Counted from the first letter of the stretch, positions 25,958-35,499 are shown. The stretch: 64,000 nucleotides of DNA from Massilibacteroides sp. (GCF_028705895.1 NZ_JAQWCQ010000001.1:1-64000), one strand, 5' to 3'. Translations and numbers: made by a program. Notes: generated by a model not told the origin, from the letters alone.

Positions 25958-28156
25958 ATGAAAAGTATATTTTTTATTGCTGCCCTATTGGGGAGCGCAA
26001 CTTTTGCGAATGCGGAAACAGATCCGGTGGATTCGCTTATCGTTTCACAAAACGTATCATTAGATGAAGTAGTGGTCTCCGCCACGAAAGTAAACAAAGC
26101 TACACCGGTAGCTTATTCAGACCTCTCAAAACAAGAATTAAAACAGCGTAATGACGGACAAGGAATACCTTATCTGATCTCTCTGTCGCCTTCTGTTATC
26201 ATGACTTCAGATGCCGGTAACGGAGTGGGATATAGCGGTTTTAGGGTTCGTGGAACGGATGCCAGCCGTATTAATATTACGCTGAATGGGGTACCTGTTA
26301 ACGAGGCAGAATCTCATACTGTATTCTGGGTGAATATGCCGGATATCGCATCTTCGGTTGAAAATTTGCAGATTCAACGTGGGGTGGGAACATCAATGAA
26401 TGGAGGCGCTGCCTTCGGTGCTACGGTGGCTATGCAAACTGAAAATCCCAGCCAAAAGCCATATATGGAATATTCCGTATCAGCAGGATCATTCGGTACA
26501 GTTCGTAATACAATAAAAGGAGGTACCGGACTGTTGAAAGATCATTTCGTTTTTGATGCGCGCTATTCTAAAGTACGGAGTGACGGATTTATCTCTCGTG
26601 CAAGTGCCGATATGAGTTCCTATTTTGTTTCCGGAGCCTATTATGGCGACAATACATTGATTAAGTTTCAGACTTTCGGAAGTGCGGAAAAAACATATCA
26701 GGCATGGAATGGGGTGCCTTCTTCTATGTTGGAAACAAACCGGACGTATAATCCTTGTGGAGAATATGTGGATGAAAATGATGTAACTCAGTACTACAAT
26801 AACCAAACAGATAACTATTGGCAACATCATTACCATCTGATGGGTACACAACGCCTGAATGATCATTGGACAATGAACCTTACCCTGCATTATACGGATG
26901 GGAACGGGTATTATGAAGATTATAAGGCCGGTGCAAAATATAAATCCTATAAACTTCCGGTCTATACGAATCCTGCGGGTGAAGAAGTGGCAAAAACTGA
27001 TCTTGTCCGTCGTAAATGGTTGGATAATGATTTTTACGGAGCAATCTATAACGCTAATTATCGTGCAGAAAACCTTACGTTTACTTTTGGTGCTGCCGCC
27101 AATCGGTATGACGGGGATCACTTCGGACGGGTTATCTGGGCAAGGGCTGCCAATGCGTTGCCGAAGCCGGACTATGAATATTATCTGAACAGAGGGCTTA
27201 AGACAGATTATAATACCTTTGTGAAGTTGAACTACCAGTTTTTGCCTGTGTTAACCGGATTCTTGGATTTGCAATATAGAGGCATCGATTATTCAATCAA
27301 GGGGAGCGATGATAAAGCAGGTGACAACGTGAATGTCTCCAAGCATTGGGATTTCTTTAATCCGAAAGTAGGTCTTAATTTCAATAAAGGAGGACATGCA
27401 GCCTTTGCTTCTTTCTCGGTTGCCAACCGTGAACCAAGCCGTGACAATTTTACGGAAGCCGGAGAAAATGAACAACCGGTACATGAAACATTATATGATT
27501 ACGAAGCCGGATACACCTATCACCATCCGCAGTTCAATGTAGGTGTCAACCTCTATTACATGGATTACAACAACCAACTGATCCTCTCCGGAAAGATCAG
27601 CGAGATCGGAGAAGCTCTCACTACAAATATCAAAGATAGTTATCGGGCAGGTATTGAGCTGATTGGAGGAGTTAAGCTGGCCTCTTGGTTAAACTGGAGC
27701 GGAAACGCAACTTTCAGCCGTAACAAGGTGCGTAACTTCACCGAATTTGTGGATGATTGGGATACGGGTGAACAACGAAGCAAATACTTAGGAACGACTA
27801 ATATCTCCTTTTCTCCGGACGTTATTGCAAATAGTATCTTCGATTTGAGCTACAAAGGGTTTAGTGCCAGCTTTATTTCACAATATGTTGGCCGTCAGTA
27901 CATGGATAACTCTTCCTCCAAAGATCGTTCAATAGATGATTACTTTATCAATAGCCTGAGGCTTGGTTATACGTTTAAACCCCGTTTCGTAAAAGAAATA
28001 TCTTTGGATGTAACGGTAAACAACCTCTTTAATGAAAAATACGAAACCAACGGCTGGGTATATTCCTATTATAGTGGTGGTGAACGAGGCAAACAAGATG
28101 GTTATTTCACACAAGCCGGAACCAATGCAATGGCGCGTGTAAGTCTCCGGTTTTGA
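25958..28156 (+). CDS. TonB-dependent receptor, thiamine (OmpThi type)
   Basis: About 732 aa from ATG 25958 (signal MKSIFFIAALLGSATFANA), chosen because the open frame before it is riboswitch sequence. TonB box VSLDEVVVSATK, plug (IPYLISLSPSVIMTSDAGNG ... GGAAFGATVAMQ) and beta-barrel ending AMARVSLRF. Downstream of a TPP riboswitch and near pnuT and thiamine pyrophosphokinase, so it most likely imports thiamine or a phosphate ester across the outer membrane, like the riboswitch-controlled receptor of B. thetaiotaomicron. Confidence 0.88.
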   Translation: MKSIFFIAALLGSATFANAETDPVDSLIVSQNVSLDEVVVSATKVNKATPVAYSDLSKQELKQRNDGQGIPYLISLSPSVIMTSDAGNGVGYSGFRVRGTDASRINITLNGVPVNEAESHTVFWVNMPDIASSVENLQIQRGVGTSMNGGAAFGATVAMQTENPSQKPYMEYSVSAGSFGTVRNTIKGGTGLLKDHFVFDARYSKVRSDGFISRASADMSSYFVSGAYYGDNTLIKFQTFGSAEKTYQAWNGVPSSMLETNRTYNPCGEYVDENDVTQYYNNQTDNYWQHHYHLMGTQRLNDHWTMNLTLHYTDGNGYYEDYKAGAKYKSYKLPVYTNPAGEEVAKTDLVRRKWLDNDFYGAIYNANYRAENLTFTFGAAANRYDGDHFGRVIWARAANALPKPDYEYYLNRGLKTDYNTFVKLNYQFLPVLTGFLDLQYRGIDYSIKGSDDKAGDNVNVSKHWDFFNPKVGLNFNKGGHAAFASFSVANREPSRDNFTEAGENEQPVHETLYDYEAGYTYHHPQFNVGVNLYYMDYNNQLILSGKISEIGEALTTNIKDSYRAGIELIGGVKLASWLNWSGNATFSRNKVRNFTEFVDDWDTGEQRSKYLGTTNISFSPDVIANSIFDLSYKGFSASFISQYVGRQYMDNSSSKDRSIDDYFINSLRLGYTFKPRFVKEISLDVTVNNLFNEKYETNGWVYSYYSGGERGKQDGYFTQAGTNAMARVSLRF

Positions 28157-28191
28157 TAACTCACAAATGTTTATAGAATAAAGAAAAAAAT

Positions 28192-28244
28192 ATAAAGGAT
28201 ATAATTGCAAAAATATCCTTTATATTTCCAAAAATATCCTTTAT
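28192..28244. repeat. 21-bp-pitch array of ATAAAGGATAT (copy B)
   Basis: Units at 28192-28202 (plus), 28213-28223 (minus) and 28234-28244 (minus), each start 21 bp apart. The flank at 28245-28310 is the reverse-complement relative of the flank left of copy A (shared TTGAAAATCAA and CAAAAATATAAAGGATAT). Lies in the 287-base gap after the thiamine receptor. Confidence 0.8.
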
Positions 28245-28371
28245 ATTTTTGCCCTGTTTTATACTTTGATTTTCAACGGTAAAAAACAGGGCGTTTTTGG
28301 CAAAAAAACTCTCCTTTTCCCGGGTTTTTCCCTGTATTTTTCTGATTTGTTAAAAAATAAAACTACTTTCA

Positions 28372-28398
28372 TTAGTTGTGTAACTAAAATATTTAGTT
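28372..28398. promoter_or_regulatory. Overlapping palindromes, operator-like
   Basis: TTAGTTgtgtAACTAA (28372-28387) overlaps AACTAAAataTTTAGTT (28382-28398): three half-sites in alternating orientation, ending against TTTCTTTG, a near -7 box. Lies 46 bases before the beta-propeller lipoprotein. Regulator unknown. Confidence 0.5.
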
Positions 28399-28443
28399 TC
28401 TTTGTGTCTGATACTCTGTATCTGAATTAATAACACAATAAAT

Positions 28444-29679
28444 ATGACTAAAATTTGGTTTTATATTGCCTGTTTGGCTTGCTTTATGATAGCTTGTTTA
28501 GACAACAAACAAGCAGAGGTGAAGGGGGTAACAACGATTGATGTAGCCGGAGCAATGGAAAACCCGGTTGAACTTAAACTGTCTGAACTTGTTAAGGACG
28601 TGCGTTATATCCCGTTAGAAACCACAGACTCCTGTCTTATTGGAAATCATCCGAATCTATTATTATTAAATCATCAGATTGCGGTTTATACCAATAAAGA
28701 CTGTCTTCTGTTTAATAAAAGCAATGGGAAGTTTATTTGTAAAGTAGGACATCGCGGGGACGATCCGGAAGCATATACCTCTCCCCAGCCAATTTATAAT
28801 GGCGTAGATGGTTTGCTCTATTTCAGGCGTTCACCTGCAGCAATGCAAAAATATGACCTGCAGGGAAACTATAAAGGGAAGATTGAACTCCCATCTACCC
28901 CTGCATCGCCAAGTGACGTTTTGTTTACTGATTCCTTTAATGTGGGGTTTTATAACAGTTTGGCGCAACAATATAATGCACGCTTACTTGTTTTCTTTGA
29001 CAATAACGGAACAGAAATTGATACAATCCCTGCATTATCACCTGTATTGCCGGAAAAAAAGATGGCAGATATTGCCAATATATCTATCATGAAACGAGGA
29101 TTAGCCGGGTTCCTTTTGACTCATTTTAAAGATGGTGGAGTATCGGCAGGTATTAGCGGCATTCCTTTTTTATGGGAACAAGATGGACTGGTCCGATTAA
29201 AAGAGAACTTTAATGATACTGTTTATACCGTTACGCGTGAAAAATTAATTCCATCCATCGTTTTTTCTACCGGAAAATGGAGCTGGGGCCCGGAAGCACG
29301 TACCGATCCGGAAGATAGCGAATCACGTTTACTAATGACTACCGTCTTCGAAACAGATCAGTTTGTCTTTTTCCAGTGCACGCGTAGTGCCTATAGCGAT
29401 AAGCCCATTGTCTATAATGGGGTGTATGACAGGAATACCGGACTGACCCGCATATGTGAAGAGGATAAAAACTTCACCGACGACCTGACTAATTTCCTGC
29501 CTTTCAGTCCCAAGACATGTAGCGCTAAAGGGGAGTTCGGTTCTATAATCGGATCAGACAAAATCATGGAATGGTTCGAAGAACATCCAGAAGAAGTCAA
29601 AAACGAAAAAATAGCCGCACTAAAGTCAATCACAGAAGAATCTAATCCGGTAGTAGCTATTACTGTTCCAAAGGAATAA
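28444..29679 (+). CDS. Six-bladed beta-propeller lipoprotein
   Basis: 411 aa. Lipoprotein signal with lipobox MIAC at residues 17-20, then DNKQAEVKG and the family opening LKLSELVKDVRYIPLETTDSCLIG (6-bladed beta-propeller, DUF4934 style, common in Bacteroidales). Repeated strands such as DCLLFNKSNGKFICKVGHRG. Ligand unknown. Encoded between two TPP-riboswitch units but with its own operator-like palindromes, so a link to thiamine is only positional. Confidence 0.75.
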   Translation: MTKIWFYIACLACFMIACLDNKQAEVKGVTTIDVAGAMENPVELKLSELVKDVRYIPLETTDSCLIGNHPNLLLLNHQIAVYTNKDCLLFNKSNGKFICKVGHRGDDPEAYTSPQPIYNGVDGLLYFRRSPAAMQKYDLQGNYKGKIELPSTPASPSDVLFTDSFNVGFYNSLAQQYNARLLVFFDNNGTEIDTIPALSPVLPEKKMADIANISIMKRGLAGFLLTHFKDGGVSAGISGIPFLWEQDGLVRLKENFNDTVYTVTREKLIPSIVFSTGKWSWGPEARTDPEDSESRLLMTTVFETDQFVFFQCTRSAYSDKPIVYNGVYDRNTGLTRICEEDKNFTDDLTNFLPFSPKTCSAKGEFGSIIGSDKIMEWFEEHPEEVKNEKIAALKSITEESNPVVAITVPKE

Positions 29680-29749
29680 GTTTTTTAGCGGTTATTCTTT
29701 TTACTAAATATTGCAAACTTCCCCCTTTTTCTTTTTCTTTGTATATTGA

Positions 29750-29851
29750 ATACAGAGGGGTGCTGACTGCTTATTCTGAAAAAAAAGAATAAGCAGTTTG
29801 GCTGAGATAATACCCATATAACCTGATGCGGATAATGCCGACGAAGGGATT
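29750..29851 (+). promoter_or_regulatory. TPP riboswitch (second)
   Basis: Contains GAGGGGTGC, a P3 arm CTGCTTATTC...GAATAAGCAG, GGCTGAGATAATACCC, ACCTGATGCGGATAATGCCG and ACGAAGGGA. Controls pnuT-thiN; only 39 bases separate it from the pnuT ATG, consistent with control of translation initiation or early termination. Confidence 0.93.
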
Positions 29852-29890
29852 GTGTGTTTTTGTTTTTCTCCCTTTTTATTCACTTGGATT

Positions 29891-30508
29891 ATGAACATCT
29901 TCTTGAAAAGTGAATACATGGAACATGCATTAGAGATTTTTGGAGTAGTTACCGGGTTGCTTTATCTTTGGTTGGAGATAAGACAGCATAAGGTGATGTG
30001 GATTGTGGGCTTTGTCTCTTCGTTGGCCTACGTTTTTGTTTTTTTCTTCTCGAAAATTTATGCCATGATGGCGTTGAACGTATATTATGTCGTGATCAGC
30101 GTTTATGGTTTTCTGTTGTGGTCGAAACAGCGAAGTGAGACAACGGAAGAAAAAAATGTTCAACAGGAAACGATTATTTACCGTCATTTAGATCTTTCGG
30201 TCGGTTTGCTTTGTGGGCTTGCTGCTGTTCTTTTCTTTGGTCTGCTTTATTTTGTGTTAGACATGTTTACTGATTCGCCCGTCGCTTTGGGTGATGGGTT
30301 TGTGACGGCACTAAGTATTGTTGCGACCTGGATGCTTGCAAAGCGTATTTTGGAACATTGGATTTGTTGGGTAGTGGTGAATGTCGTTTCTTCTTATCTT
30401 TATTTTACACAAGCTTTGTATCCTACAATGTTTTTGTTCTTTTGCTATGCGGTATTAGCTGTCGTTGGTTATCTTAACTGGAAAAAGAAAGGAGTTTTAA
30501 CCGTATGA
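29891..30508 (+). CDS. pnuT: PnuT thiamine transporter (PnuC family)
   Basis: About 205 aa, mostly hydrophobic with about seven helices; PnuC-family patterns VTGLLYLWLEIRQHKVMWIV, YAMMALNVYYVVISVYGFLLW and WICWVVVNVVSSYLYF. PnuC-type carriers admit vitamins by facilitated diffusion with trapping by phosphorylation; here trapping would be done by the overlapping thiamine pyrophosphokinase gene, and a TPP riboswitch precedes it. ATG 29891 is preferred; 29918 is an alternative. Confidence 0.9.
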   Translation: MNIFLKSEYMEHALEIFGVVTGLLYLWLEIRQHKVMWIVGFVSSLAYVFVFFFSKIYAMMALNVYYVVISVYGFLLWSKQRSETTEEKNVQQETIIYRHLDLSVGLLCGLAAVLFFGLLYFVLDMFTDSPVALGDGFVTALSIVATWMLAKRILEHWICWVVVNVVSSYLYFTQALYPTMFLFFCYAVLAVVGYLNWKKKGVLTV

Positions 30509-31152
30509 AAACTGATTTTGATTGTGTTGTAGTGGCCAACGGACTATTCCCGACTACTGAAGATGCGCTTGCACTATTGAGGAATGCTTCTTTTGTAATT
30601 GCTTGTGACGGAGCCGCTCAAAAACTTTTTGAAGATGGTTATCGAATAGATGCGATTGTGGGGGATCTGGATAGTATGCCCCATGATATTATAAAAAAAT
30701 ACACCCCGAATATCCATCATCTGACAGAACAAATGACAAATGATTTGACTAAGTCTGTTCATTATGCTCACGAGAAAGGATATAAACATTTATTAATTCT
30801 GGGGGCAACAGGACTTCGTGAGGATCATACGATTGGAAATGTAAGTTTACTGACGAACTACATCAATTGGTTTGATTCCGTTCAGATGATGTCTGATTTT
30901 GGTGTCTTTATTCCGTTGAAAGCAAGTTCGACTTTATCTTCTGAACCCGGTCAGCAAATATCCATATTTGCTGTTACACCCCAAATAGAAATAACGACAA
31001 CGGGATTACGCTGGGATGTAACCGATAGACGTTTTGAATGTTGGTGGCAAGGTACACTAAACGAAGCAATAGGAACTGAGTTTACTCTCTCTTTTAAAGG
31101 AGACGGAAGAGTAGTTGTCTATAAAGCCCTCGTTGACTACAAAAGACGTTGA
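30505..31152 (+). CDS. thiN: Thiamine pyrophosphokinase
   Basis: 215 aa. Converts thiamine plus ATP to TPP. Motifs: VIACDGAAQKLFEDG, DAIVGDLDSMPHD, TNDLTKSVHYAHEKG and ILGATGLREDHTIGN; C-terminal thiamine-binding strands with GLRWDVTD. Overlaps pnuT by four bases (ATGA), so the two are co-translated. Confidence 0.94.
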   Translation: MKTDFDCVVVANGLFPTTEDALALLRNASFVIACDGAAQKLFEDGYRIDAIVGDLDSMPHDIIKKYTPNIHHLTEQMTNDLTKSVHYAHEKGYKHLLILGATGLREDHTIGNVSLLTNYINWFDSVQMMSDFGVFIPLKASSTLSSEPGQQISIFAVTPQIEITTTGLRWDVTDRRFECWWQGTLNEAIGTEFTLSFKGDGRVVVYKALVDYKRR

Positions 31153-31155
31153 GTT

Positions 31156-31464
31156 TTACTCTTTGCCGGTGCTGGGAAGAGGAATAATTTCTCTATACCA
31201 TTCTTCTAACTTGTTGTTTACTAAAACGAACATATAAAATTCGTCTCCTTTTATATCCCGATAGGATAGAACTTCAACCTGCCGCCCTTCTTCTATTCGT
31301 TTCTCCGCAATCGTATAGGCGTTTCCAAGAATGTGTGTAACTTCCTTCTTGGACATACCTAATTCTAATTTCTCCATTTTTCCGCTTGTCATATACATAA
31401 CCGAAAGTGAAGAGCAGGAAAATAAAGATAAAAGGACTAAAACTAATGATAGTATTGTTTTCAT
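31156..31464 (-). CDS. Small BamE/SmpA-like lipoprotein
   Basis: 102 aa. Lipobox LFSC at residues 14-17. Mature part has the SmpA/OmlA-type pattern KLELGMSKKEVTHILGNAYT followed by a short beta-sheet (VEVLSYRDIKGDEFYMFVLV). Likely a periplasmic-facing lipoprotein; an outer-membrane assembly role is only suggested by the fold. Convergent with thiN, 3 bases apart. Confidence 0.7.
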   Translation of the reverse strand: MKTILSLVLVLLSLFSCSSLSVMYMTSGKMEKLELGMSKKEVTHILGNAYTIAEKRIEEGRQVEVLSYRDIKGDEFYMFVLVNNKLEEWYREIIPLPSTGKE

Positions 31465-31580
31465 ATGGCAACGTTTTTATTCAGAAGATCAATTAATATT
31501 GCCAATGTACTAATCTTTATGAGATGGTATGTTGTTCAGGTTCTTAATAAACATGAAAAAACTTAGTTTGTGGAGAAGAT

Positions 31581-31609
31581 AAAAAAAGCGGGTAATCATT
31601 ACCCGCTTT
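31581..31609 (-). terminator. Terminator of the flavodoxin gene
   Basis: 12-bp inverted repeat AAAGCGGGTAAT / ATTACCCGCTTT, followed on the minus strand by a T-run (seven As on plus). 7 bases after the flavodoxin stop. Confidence 0.8.
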
Positions 31610-31615
31610 AGTTTC

Positions 31616-32122
31616 TTATAATACTTCGCTTTTGAGCTGTTCTACCCAAGCATCAATACGTCCATCAGTTTCTCCGTCTTCATTCAATTCATCTAACGCA
31701 AGACCAACAAACTTACCGTCTTTCACTGCCGTAGAATCATCAAATGTGTAACCATCTGTTGATACTGCACCGGCGAATGTACAACCAGTACCTTGTAAAC
31801 CGTCATAGATAGTACCAATAGCATCACAGAACGTATCACTAAATGAAGCCGAATCACCAGCTCCGAAAAGAACAACCGTCTTTCCTGACAGATCCGCTTT
31901 TTTCAGCTTACCTAAGAAATCTTCCCAGTCATCCTGCAGGTCACCAGCACCCCAGGTAGAAGAACCTAACACTAAAACTTCATAAGGAGCAACTGCGTCA
32001 GCAACAATTTCTCCAACATTAAACACATCTGATGAATCAACACCTAACTTACCGGCAATGCGTTGAGCCAAATCCTCAACCGTGCCCGTAGAAGAACCAT
32101 AAAATATACCTGTTTTTTTCAT
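31616..32122 (-). CDS. fldA: Flavodoxin
   Basis: 168 aa, long-chain flavodoxin. FMN phosphate loop GIFYGSSTGTVEDLAQ at the N-terminus, isoalloxazine loops LGSSTWGAGDLQDDWE and LFGAGDSASFSDTFCDAIG. Acidic overall, as for electron carriers to, for example, IspH-type enzymes. Divergent from the first susC; the 262-base gap between them contains the inverted repeats listed separately. Confidence 0.95.
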   Translation of the reverse strand: MKKTGIFYGSSTGTVEDLAQRIAGKLGVDSSDVFNVGEIVADAVAPYEVLVLGSSTWGAGDLQDDWEDFLGKLKKADLSGKTVVLFGAGDSASFSDTFCDAIGTIYDGLQGTGCTFAGAVSTDGYTFDDSTAVKDGKFVGLALDELNEDGETDGRIDAWVEQLKSEVL

Positions 32123-32202
32123 AAACCAATTTAATTACTAATAATGTACATAATCAACAATCAATAATCAAACAAAGTTCAGATAATACCGATTTTCGAA
32201 CA

Positions 32203-32251
32203 ATACCTATATATGCGTATTTTCATTGTGTAAACCAACATATATAGGTAT
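32203..32251. repeat. 13-bp inverted repeat upstream of the first susC
   Basis: Perfect arms ATACCTATATATG (32203-32215) and CATATATAGGTAT (32239-32251), 23 bases apart, in the divergent fldA/susC gap. Could be a two-site operator or an mRNA hairpin in either leader. Confidence 0.55.
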
Positions 32252-32271
32252 ATAGTTTTCGGCAACGCTTC

Positions 32272-32285
32272 CGGTAACGTTATCG
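32272..32285. promoter_or_regulatory. Candidate LacI-family operator before the first susC
   Basis: CGGTAACGTTATCG is a 14-bp palindrome with one mismatch around a central CG, the style of LacI/GalR operators. A degenerate second site GGCAACGCTTCC begins 11 bases to the left. A LacI-type gene lies beyond the far end of this PUL (42078-43100). Confidence 0.4.
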
Positions 32286-32384
32286 CTTTTTTATTTGAGA
32301 TTTTCCTGTTTTTTGAAATGAAGAAATGTTTTCTTTGGGTCAAAATATATGTTAGGAAAGTTTTAATCTTAAAAATCTAGTTAC

Positions 32385-35300
32385 ATGAAAAAGAGAAAAT
32401 CAATGGCTAAACAGTTATTGTTATTAGGCTTGTTTTCGATGTTTTTTTTCTTGCCGGATGCTTTCTCGCAAGAAATGAAGCGACAGTCCGGAACAATCTT
32501 TGATCAAACGACAAAAGAGACTCTTCCTGGTGTGAATCTTCTTATTAAAGGAACACAAAAGGGGGCTACCACAGATTTTGATGGAAAATATTCTTTGGAA
32601 TTAAAAAAAGGAGAAACGATTATCGTATCTTACTTAGGTTATAAAACTAAAGAGCTTATTTCTGGGCAAGATGATTTAACTAAGATCTATCTTGAGTCTT
32701 CTACGCATGAATTAGGAGAGGTGGTCGTTACAGCCTTAGGTATTGAGCGTAACACACGTACTTTATCTTATGCTACGCAAAAACTGGCTGGAGGTGATGT
32801 TTCGGATATCCGTGATAATAGTTCAAATGTATTAAGTAGTTTGTCCGGAAAAGTTTCAGGTGCTGTGATTACTACAGCAGCAACGGGCCCAGGTGCTGCT
32901 GCCAGAGTTGTGTTGCGCGGGAATCGTTCAATAAGTGGAAATAATAATGCATTGATTGTTGTTGATGGAATCCCATTTGATAATAGTTCTACGGGACAAG
33001 CTACCGGAACAACAGGAAGCTATGGGGCAAGTGATGGCGCGGCCAATATAAACCCTGATGATATTGAATCTATCAATGTGTTGAAGGGGCCATCAGCAGC
33101 CGCTCTGTATGGTAGTCGTGCAGCTAATGGTGCGATCATCATAACGACTAAACAGGGAAAGGAAGGTCGTTTTACCTTAGATTATAATGGTGGAGTCAGT
33201 TTTGACCAACCCAATTTGTTGATGAATTTTCAAAATACTTATGGAAGAGGTAACGGGGGTGTAGCCTCAGCAACTGCTGGGGAAAGTTGGGGAGAAAAAA
33301 CACAAACTTATTCAGATAATGTAAAAAACTTTTTTGAGACAGCTACTTCTTTCAATAATTCAGTGAGCCTTTATGGTGGAACAAAAGAACTTCAGGGGTT
33401 TGCTTCCTATACGAATAATAAAGTAGAGGGTATTGTTCCAGGCAATGATCTGAAGAGGAACACATTGAATGTACGTGTGAATACAAATTTTATTCCTCGG
33501 TTGACAACAGATACTAAGATTACATACGTAAATCAAAAAATTGGGAATAGGCCACGATTAGGGGATGCAGGTGTGCCATTGGAGGCCTATATAATGCCGC
33601 GTGATATGAGTAGTGAAGAGTTGAAGGATTTCGAGGATATCAATCCAACAAATGGACAACCGATACGCAAGTATTGGACTACTTCGTCTATTTACGACAA
33701 CCCTTATTGGAATGTTAACAGAACATCAGTTGATGAAGAACGTAATAGGATTTCTGTATTAGGTTCTGCAAAATATCAATTGTTTGATTGGTTGAGTGTA
33801 ATGGGGCGTGTAAGTTATGATCGTTATGATGATATGCAAACCGGAGCTTTCTATGATGGTACAGTTTCTTTAGGTGATGTGAAAGCAGGAGGAAAATATT
33901 ATGAAACAACTACTCAATATTGGGAAAGGAACTTTGACCTTCTTGTTTCTGGAGAACATTCGATCAATGGTATTTTTGATATAAACTATAACTTGGGGAC
34001 AAGTTCCCTTAAACGCTCATTTAACACATTGCGTAATATGGCAAACGGATTGACAATTCCAAATCAGTTCAGTTTAGCTTTTGCAACCACACCCACGTTT
34101 GAAAAACTACTTTATACTGAAACTTCAAGGAATGAATATCAACGAATGTTGAACTCGGTATACGGCAATCTGCAGTTTGGCTATAATCGCTATCTGTATC
34201 TTGATGTTACAGCTCGTAATGACTGGTCTTCTACCCTCCCTTCGCCACATAGCTATTTCTATCCTTCAGTTGGTTTGTCTGCCGTTCTTAGTGATATAAT
34301 TAAAATGCCGGAATGGATCAGTTTTGGTAAGGTTCGCGCTACCTATGCTCAAGTAGGTAATGATGCAGATCCCTACTTGCTTAATCAGAAATATAAATTT
34401 GCTTTAGGAGCAGGACAAGGTTTTATTTCAAGAGATACAAATAAAGCGATAAATGATCTGAAACCTGAAAAAACGAATTCTTATGAGTTAGGCTTAGAAT
34501 GGAAATTTATTGAAAACCGCCTGACAGTAGATATGGCTTTCTATAAAAGTAATACAAAAAATCAACTTCTTTATGTTGGATTGCCAATGGCCAGCGGATA
34601 TAACAAACGTTATATAAATGCAGGAAATATAGAAAATAAGGGTTTTGAAATACAAATAGGTGCGCGTCCTATTATGACTGATGATTTTTCTTGGCAAACA
34701 GGTATTAACTTCTCTACTAATAGTAACAAGATTATAGAGTTGGCACCAAATACTACACAAGTGAACCTGACTGATAATACAAAATATGCAACAGTAATCG
34801 TGAAAGAAGGAAGTTCATATGGAGATCTATATGGTTACAAATGGAAAGTTGATGAAAAAACAGGGAAACATGTTGTAGATGTTAATGGTCTTCCTGTTGT
34901 TGAATCAAATCAATTACTTGGTAATTTCAATCCTGATTGTATGATCGGATGGTCTAACTCGTTCAGTTATAAAAACTTTAGAATGTCTTTCCTTGTTGAT
35001 GGCCGTATTGGAGGTGATTTGGTCTCCGGAACTGATGCTTATCTGGCAGCTTACGGTCTTGCTGATTTTACAGAAGAATGGCGCGAAGGCGGCCTCGTTC
35101 TTGATGCTGTTACTGCAGATGGAACACAAAACGCAACGGTCATTTCTGCTCAACAACTATGGACTAAAGTATCTCAAAACGGACGTGACGCCTGGGGCGA
35201 ATTTTTCACTTATGATATGACAAATTTCCGTTTGCGTGAACTGTCCCTGGGTTATGACTTTGATGTAAGTAATATCTCATTTATTAAAACGGCGCAGGTG

Positions 35301-35489
35301 TCTTTGACTGGAAGAAATCTGTTTTTCTTTTATCGTGGAAAAGCAAAACTAAAAATACCTGGAATTAAAGAACGCACGATTCCTATTGATCCGGATGCTG
35401 CTTTAGGAGCCGGAAATTACCAAGGTGTAGAACTTGGCCTTCCACCCGCAACCCGATCTTTTGGCTTGAATGTGAAATTAACCTTCTAA
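32385..35489 (+). CDS. SusC/RagA family TonB-dependent outer-membrane transporter
   Basis: 1034 aa. Signal peptide ending DAFSQ, carboxypeptidase-regulatory-like domain (GTIFDQTTKETLPGVNLLIK), TonB box ELGEVVVTALGIERN, plug with the SusC signature DDIESINVLKGPSAAALYGS and NGAIIITTKQG, then beta-barrel ending RSFGLNVKLTF. No STN domain, so not sigma/anti-sigma controlled. Pairs with the SusD 11 bases downstream; imports an oligosaccharide, probably amino-sugar containing given the following genes. Confidence 0.95.
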   Translation: MKKRKSMAKQLLLLGLFSMFFFLPDAFSQEMKRQSGTIFDQTTKETLPGVNLLIKGTQKGATTDFDGKYSLELKKGETIIVSYLGYKTKELISGQDDLTKIYLESSTHELGEVVVTALGIERNTRTLSYATQKLAGGDVSDIRDNSSNVLSSLSGKVSGAVITTAATGPGAAARVVLRGNRSISGNNNALIVVDGIPFDNSSTGQATGTTGSYGASDGAANINPDDIESINVLKGPSAAALYGSRAANGAIIITTKQGKEGRFTLDYNGGVSFDQPNLLMNFQNTYGRGNGGVASATAGESWGEKTQTYSDNVKNFFETATSFNNSVSLYGGTKELQGFASYTNNKVEGIVPGNDLKRNTLNVRVNTNFIPRLTTDTKITYVNQKIGNRPRLGDAGVPLEAYIMPRDMSSEELKDFEDINPTNGQPIRKYWTTSSIYDNPYWNVNRTSVDEERNRISVLGSAKYQLFDWLSVMGRVSYDRYDDMQTGAFYDGTVSLGDVKAGGKYYETTTQYWERNFDLLVSGEHSINGIFDINYNLGTSSLKRSFNTLRNMANGLTIPNQFSLAFATTPTFEKLLYTETSRNEYQRMLNSVYGNLQFGYNRYLYLDVTARNDWSSTLPSPHSYFYPSVGLSAVLSDIIKMPEWISFGKVRATYAQVGNDADPYLLNQKYKFALGAGQGFISRDTNKAINDLKPEKTNSYELGLEWKFIENRLTVDMAFYKSNTKNQLLYVGLPMASGYNKRYINAGNIENKGFEIQIGARPIMTDDFSWQTGINFSTNSNKIIELAPNTTQVNLTDNTKYATVIVKEGSSYGDLYGYKWKVDEKTGKHVVDVNGLPVVESNQLLGNFNPDCMIGWSNSFSYKNFRMSFLVDGRIGGDLVSGTDAYLAAYGLADFTEEWREGGLVLDAVTADGTQNATVISAQQLWTKVSQNGRDAWGEFFTYDMTNFRLRELSLGYDFDVSNISFIKTAQVSLTGRNLFFFYRGKAKLKIPGIKERTIPIDPDAALGAGNYQGVELGLPPATRSFGLNVKLTF

Positions 35490-35499
35490 TTACAACGTC

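Noticed and set aside
26489..27121. 210-codon minus-strand ORF inside the thiamine receptor gene
   Set aside because: Lies entirely within a well-supported plus-strand gene; its product is low-complexity Ile/His/Cys-rich sequence with no domain.
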